Below the pieces are notes generated by a model. It did not search any database. It saw only the letters and a list, made by a program, of their open reading frames with translations, and was not told where the DNA came from. The position numbers and the translations under genes are program-made. Shown in pieces: positions 4,632 through 6,841 of a DNA stretch of 6,841 nt (its first letter is position 1; each line of letters starts with the position of its first letter). Origin of the DNA: JAHEDH01 sp965364515 (GTDB taxonomy: Bacteria > Actinomycetota > Acidimicrobiia > Spongiisociales > ZC4RG35); NCBI GenBank assembly GCA_965364515.1, contig CBDTXZ010000162.1:1-6841 (forward strand), read 5' to 3'.

Positions 4632-6380
4632 ATGCAAAAGACAACCAGATCGGTTGCGCTCGCCTCGGCGATCGCCATGGTCGTAGCGCTCGTGCCGCTG
4701 CTGGCCCTGCCGGCCGCTGCGGTGTCGCAACCAGAACCGGTAGCCACCGGACTCGACGCGCCCTGGAAGCTGGCCGAAGGCCCCGACGGTGCGATCTACG
4801 TGGCTGAAGCCGGCAGCGGCGGCGCCACCTGCCAGACAGTCGTAGGTCCCGACGGCGAAGAGGTCGAGGCCTGCGCCGGGACATCTGGAGCCGTCACGGC
4901 GATCGACGCCGACGGCCAGAACCGTGTCGCCACCGGGCTGCCGTCCTTGGCGCTCGGAATGGAGATGCTCGGAGCGCAAGGCATCGCCTTCGACTCGCTC
5001 GGTCGACTCCACGTCGTGACCGGTCTCGGCGGTGACGCAGCGACCCGCGCCAGCTTCGGGCTCGATTCGCTCGGCAGCCTCATCCGGATCTCGTCGAACG
5101 GTGACTCCACGGTCGTCGCCGATCTCGTCGACTTCGAAGAGACCGAAGACCCCGACGCCGGGCTGCCCGGGACGACCGGTCCCGACTCCAACCCGTACGG
5201 ACTCGCCTTCGACGGAACCGACGCTCTCGTCGTCGACGCCGGCGGCAACTCCATCGTCCGGGTGAAGGCCGACGGGGCGATGAGTCTCGAGGCGCTGTTC
5301 CCTCCGACGTTCGTCGACCCACCCCCCTTCATCCCTGCCCCGGGCCAGATCCCGATGCAGGCGGTGCCGACCAGCGTCGAGGTCACCGACGATGCGATCC
5401 TCGTGAGCCAGCTGACCGGATTCCCCTTCCCCGTGGCAGGGGCGTCGATCTACGACATCTCGAGCGGTACGCCCGAGGTCGTCCTCAGCGGATTCACGAA
5501 CGTGATCGACATGTCGATCGCCGACGACGGGACGATCTATGTGCTCGAGTTCGCAGCGACGTCGCTGCTCGACCCCGCCGGCCCCCAGGCCGCGCTGATC
5601 CAGGTCAGGACCGACGGGACGCGCAAGGTGCTGCTCTACGGCGCCGAGCTGCCGGTACCGGGCGGCGTGGTGGCCGGCTCCGATGGCATGGTGTACGTCT
5701 CGGTCTGCACGCTGTGCGGTCCCGGCCAGGGGATGGTCTGGAAGATCGACCCGTCCGTTGCCTCCGATTCTGCGACTGCCGCTGCCTGTGACCCGGACAC
5801 CGTGCCAGGAAGCGGATTCGCCGACATTGCATCGAGCACTCATCGTGACGCGATCGCATGCGCTGCTTGGTGGGGCATCGTCAATGGCGTGGCGGCTGAT
5901 GCCTATGCGCCAGAGACCGCCATCACCCGCGGACAGGTGGCGTCGATGATCGCCCGGACACTCGTGACCGCCGGACTCGATCTGGCTCTCGGTACCGACG
6001 CCTTCCCCGACGACGATGGCTCGGTCCACGAGAACGACATCAACGCCCTCGCTGCGATCGGCGTGCTCAACGGTCGCGCAGATGGGACGATCGACGCGGA
6101 CGCCAACGTGACCAGAGCCGAAGTCGCCTCGCTACTCGCCCGGGCGACCGTTGCAGTGACCGGCGAAGCGCTGGCGGCCGGAACCAATGCGTTCACCGAC
6201 GATGAAGGCTCGGTCCACGAGGCCGACATCGACGCCGTGGCGAATGCAGGTTGGGTGAACGGGATCGGTGGCGGGTTGTACGACCCGCTTGGTGCGACGA
6301 CGCGAGCGCAATTCGCGTCGATGATCACCAGGATGCTGTCGACGCTCGTCTCCGACGGGCTCGTTGCGCCACCTGCCTGA
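4632..6380 (+). CDS. Exported ScyD/ScyE-family beta-propeller protein with three SLH-like repeats
   Basis: 582 residues. The start is the ATG at 4632 (MQKTTRSVAL), because GGGAGG lies 5 nt upstream (4621-4626) and a signal peptide follows at once: charged QKTTR, hydrophobic 8-27, cleavage after LPAAA (residue 30). Residues 33-373 are a ScyD/ScyE-type propeller; recognisable blades include APWKLAEGPDGAIYVAEAGS (43-62), GIAFDSLGRLHVVTGLGGD (117-135), DSNPYGLAFDG (185-195), QLTGFPFPVAGASIY (260-274) and a last blade ending GMVWKID. Two cysteine pairs (C67/C81, C359/C362) probably form disulfides outside the cell. Residues 395-450, 457-509 and 520-573 are three SLH-like repeats, with ITRGQVASMIAR, VTRAEVASLLAR and TTRAQFASMITR at their ends. 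FPDDDGSVHENDINALA and FTDDEGSVHEADIDAVA show the internal duplication. The repeats should tether the protein to the cell surface. ScyD and ScyE belong to the cyanobacterial scytonemin cluster, but family members are widespread and no scytonemin gene is here, so the function is open. Confidence 0.9.
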   Translation: MQKTTRSVALASAIAMVVALVPLLALPAAAVSQPEPVATGLDAPWKLAEGPDGAIYVAEAGSGGATCQTVVGPDGEEVEACAGTSGAVTAIDADGQNRVATGLPSLALGMEMLGAQGIAFDSLGRLHVVTGLGGDAATRASFGLDSLGSLIRISSNGDSTVVADLVDFEETEDPDAGLPGTTGPDSNPYGLAFDGTDALVVDAGGNSIVRVKADGAMSLEALFPPTFVDPPPFIPAPGQIPMQAVPTSVEVTDDAILVSQLTGFPFPVAGASIYDISSGTPEVVLSGFTNVIDMSIADDGTIYVLEFAATSLLDPAGPQAALIQVRTDGTRKVLLYGAELPVPGGVVAGSDGMVYVSVCTLCGPGQGMVWKIDPSVASDSATAAACDPDTVPGSGFADIASSTHRDAIACAAWWGIVNGVAADAYAPETAITRGQVASMIARTLVTAGLDLALGTDAFPDDDGSVHENDINALAAIGVLNGRADGTIDADANVTRAEVASLLARATVAVTGEALAAGTNAFTDDEGSVHEADIDAVANAGWVNGIGGGLYDPLGATTRAQFASMITRMLSTLVSDGLVAPPA

Positions 6381-6387
6381 CTCTTGC

Positions 6388-6421
6388 CGAGGGGGTGGGC
6401 GTCCGAACGTCCACCCCCTCG
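6388..6421 (+). terminator. Strong hairpin terminator after the propeller-SLH gene
   Basis: A 14-bp stem (6388-6401 with 6408-6421, one G-U pair) closes a 6-nt loop, 7 nt after the stop codon. No U-tract follows. It is the third strong hairpin in this window placed directly after a gene. Confidence 0.85.
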
Positions 6422-6756
6422 CTGCAAACCCAGAACGAATACCGGGGCGCCGACCGGCGGTGGCCTCGGTTGTTCATCGGTGCGAACCGTCCTCGATATC
6501 GGCGAATTCCATTGTCGGAACGTATCGGGAGGGTGTGACGGGATCGGAAGTGGGTTTCTGAGCTGACAGGGAAACAGGGGCCGAGTCTTCGGCTTGCGGG
6601 AGATGAGGACATGACGTCGAGCGCCGGCTGCCATTGAACGATTCCAGTCCGTGTCCGTGTTCGTCGCCGATCCCGCTCTCCCGCCTCGGAGTTTTCGGGA
6701 CACGACCGTCGGTATGCGCGACTCATCGCAGTGCAGTCGTGTAGAACTGGGAAGCC
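6422..6756. other. Gene-free gap before the truncated right-end gene
   Basis: These 335 nt show no frame with coding character and no ribosome binding site ahead of a usable start until 6757. A small GCCGA-GTCT-TCGGC hairpin (6580-6593) and a CGCCG-AC-CGGCG dyad near 6450 are the only structures I see, both short enough to be chance. A minus-strand open frame crossing the region is arginine-rich with no recognisable motif. TAGAAC at 6742-6747 could be a -10 for the next gene. Confidence 0.55.
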
Positions 6757-6841
6757 ATGGATGTAGCCACAGTCGTGAACGTCGTCTCGGCAGTCGCCGT
6801 TGTCGCTGGCGTCGCGTTCGCAGTGGTGCAGCTCCGTCAGG
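6757..6841 (+). CDS. N-terminus of a membrane-anchored protein, cut by the window end
   Basis: Only 28 codons are present: the translation begins MDVATVVNVVSAVAVVAG and continues through VAFAVVQLRQ. Residues 5-24 are a single hydrophobic helix, followed by QLRQ, the start of a positively charged cytoplasmic side. A GGGAAG element (6749-6754) lies very close to the ATG (2 nt), so the start is plausible but not certain. This opening (a short N-terminal helix, then Q-x-R-Q) is known to me from actinobacterial proteins of about 150-200 residues that carry one N-terminal anchor and a helical domain of unknown function. Without the rest, no family can be named. Confidence 0.6.
   Translation, partial: MDVATVVNVVSAVAVVAGVAFAVVQLRQ

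Noticed and set aside
4230..6029. A 599-codon open frame on the minus strand opposite the propeller gene
   Set aside because: It is Arg/Gly/His/Asp-rich with no recognisable domain, start signal or hydrophobic pattern. It mirrors the codon bias of the plus-strand gene, whose ScyD and SLH motifs are unmistakable. Long antisense frames are expected in such GC-rich DNA.
1..6841. CRISPR array, toxin-antitoxin pair, phage genes or a defence system
   Set aside because: There are no regularly spaced repeats, no paired small overlapping genes of known toxin or antitoxin type, and no nuclease, helicase or phage structural motifs in any credible gene.

Overview
The window is high-GC, gene-dense bacterial DNA. 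Dense C/G third codon positions, a ChoD-like GMC oxidoreductase closest (from memory) to the mycobacterial type, stem-loop terminators without U-tracts, and a secreted protein with SLH-type repeats all suggest an actinomycete, perhaps of the class Acidimicrobiia. This assignment is inference; there is no rRNA or other marker to fix it.

Layout, left to right. (1) 57-336, minus strand: a 79-residue secreted two-cysteine protein followed by a strong hairpin terminator. (2) 553-1276, plus strand: a 116-residue minimal zinc-metalloprotease-fold protein (HExxHxxGxxD), then a 70-residue helical protein with an excellent ribosome binding site and a 14-bp terminator hairpin. (3) About 1345-1646: a decayed 3' end of an MscS-family mechanosensitive channel gene, with one in-frame stop, one frameshift and no channel domain. 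(4) 1687-3390: a complete FAD-dependent GMC oxidoreductase of the ChoD (cholesterol oxidase-like) type with a four-cysteine cluster. (5) 3391-3692: a gene-free gap holding an imperfect tandem duplication. (6) 3693-4394: a 233-residue multi-pass membrane protein of unknown function. (7) 4632-6380: an exported protein with a ScyD/ScyE-family beta-propeller joined to three SLH-like repeats, followed by a strong terminator. (8) 6381-6756: gene-free. (9) 6757-6841: the first 28 codons of a gene that runs off the window, starting with a membrane anchor.

The genes do not form one obvious pathway. Three products are exported or membrane-bound (the small two-Cys protein, the 7-helix protein and the propeller-SLH protein), and the ChoD-like enzyme suggests steroid or other hydrophobic-alcohol oxidation. 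I see no defence system, CRISPR array, tRNA, IS element or phage gene. The two points most worth a second look are the MscS gene remnant whose reading frame now runs open into the oxidoreductase gene, and the ScyD-type propeller fused to cell-surface repeats outside a cyanobacterial scytonemin context.
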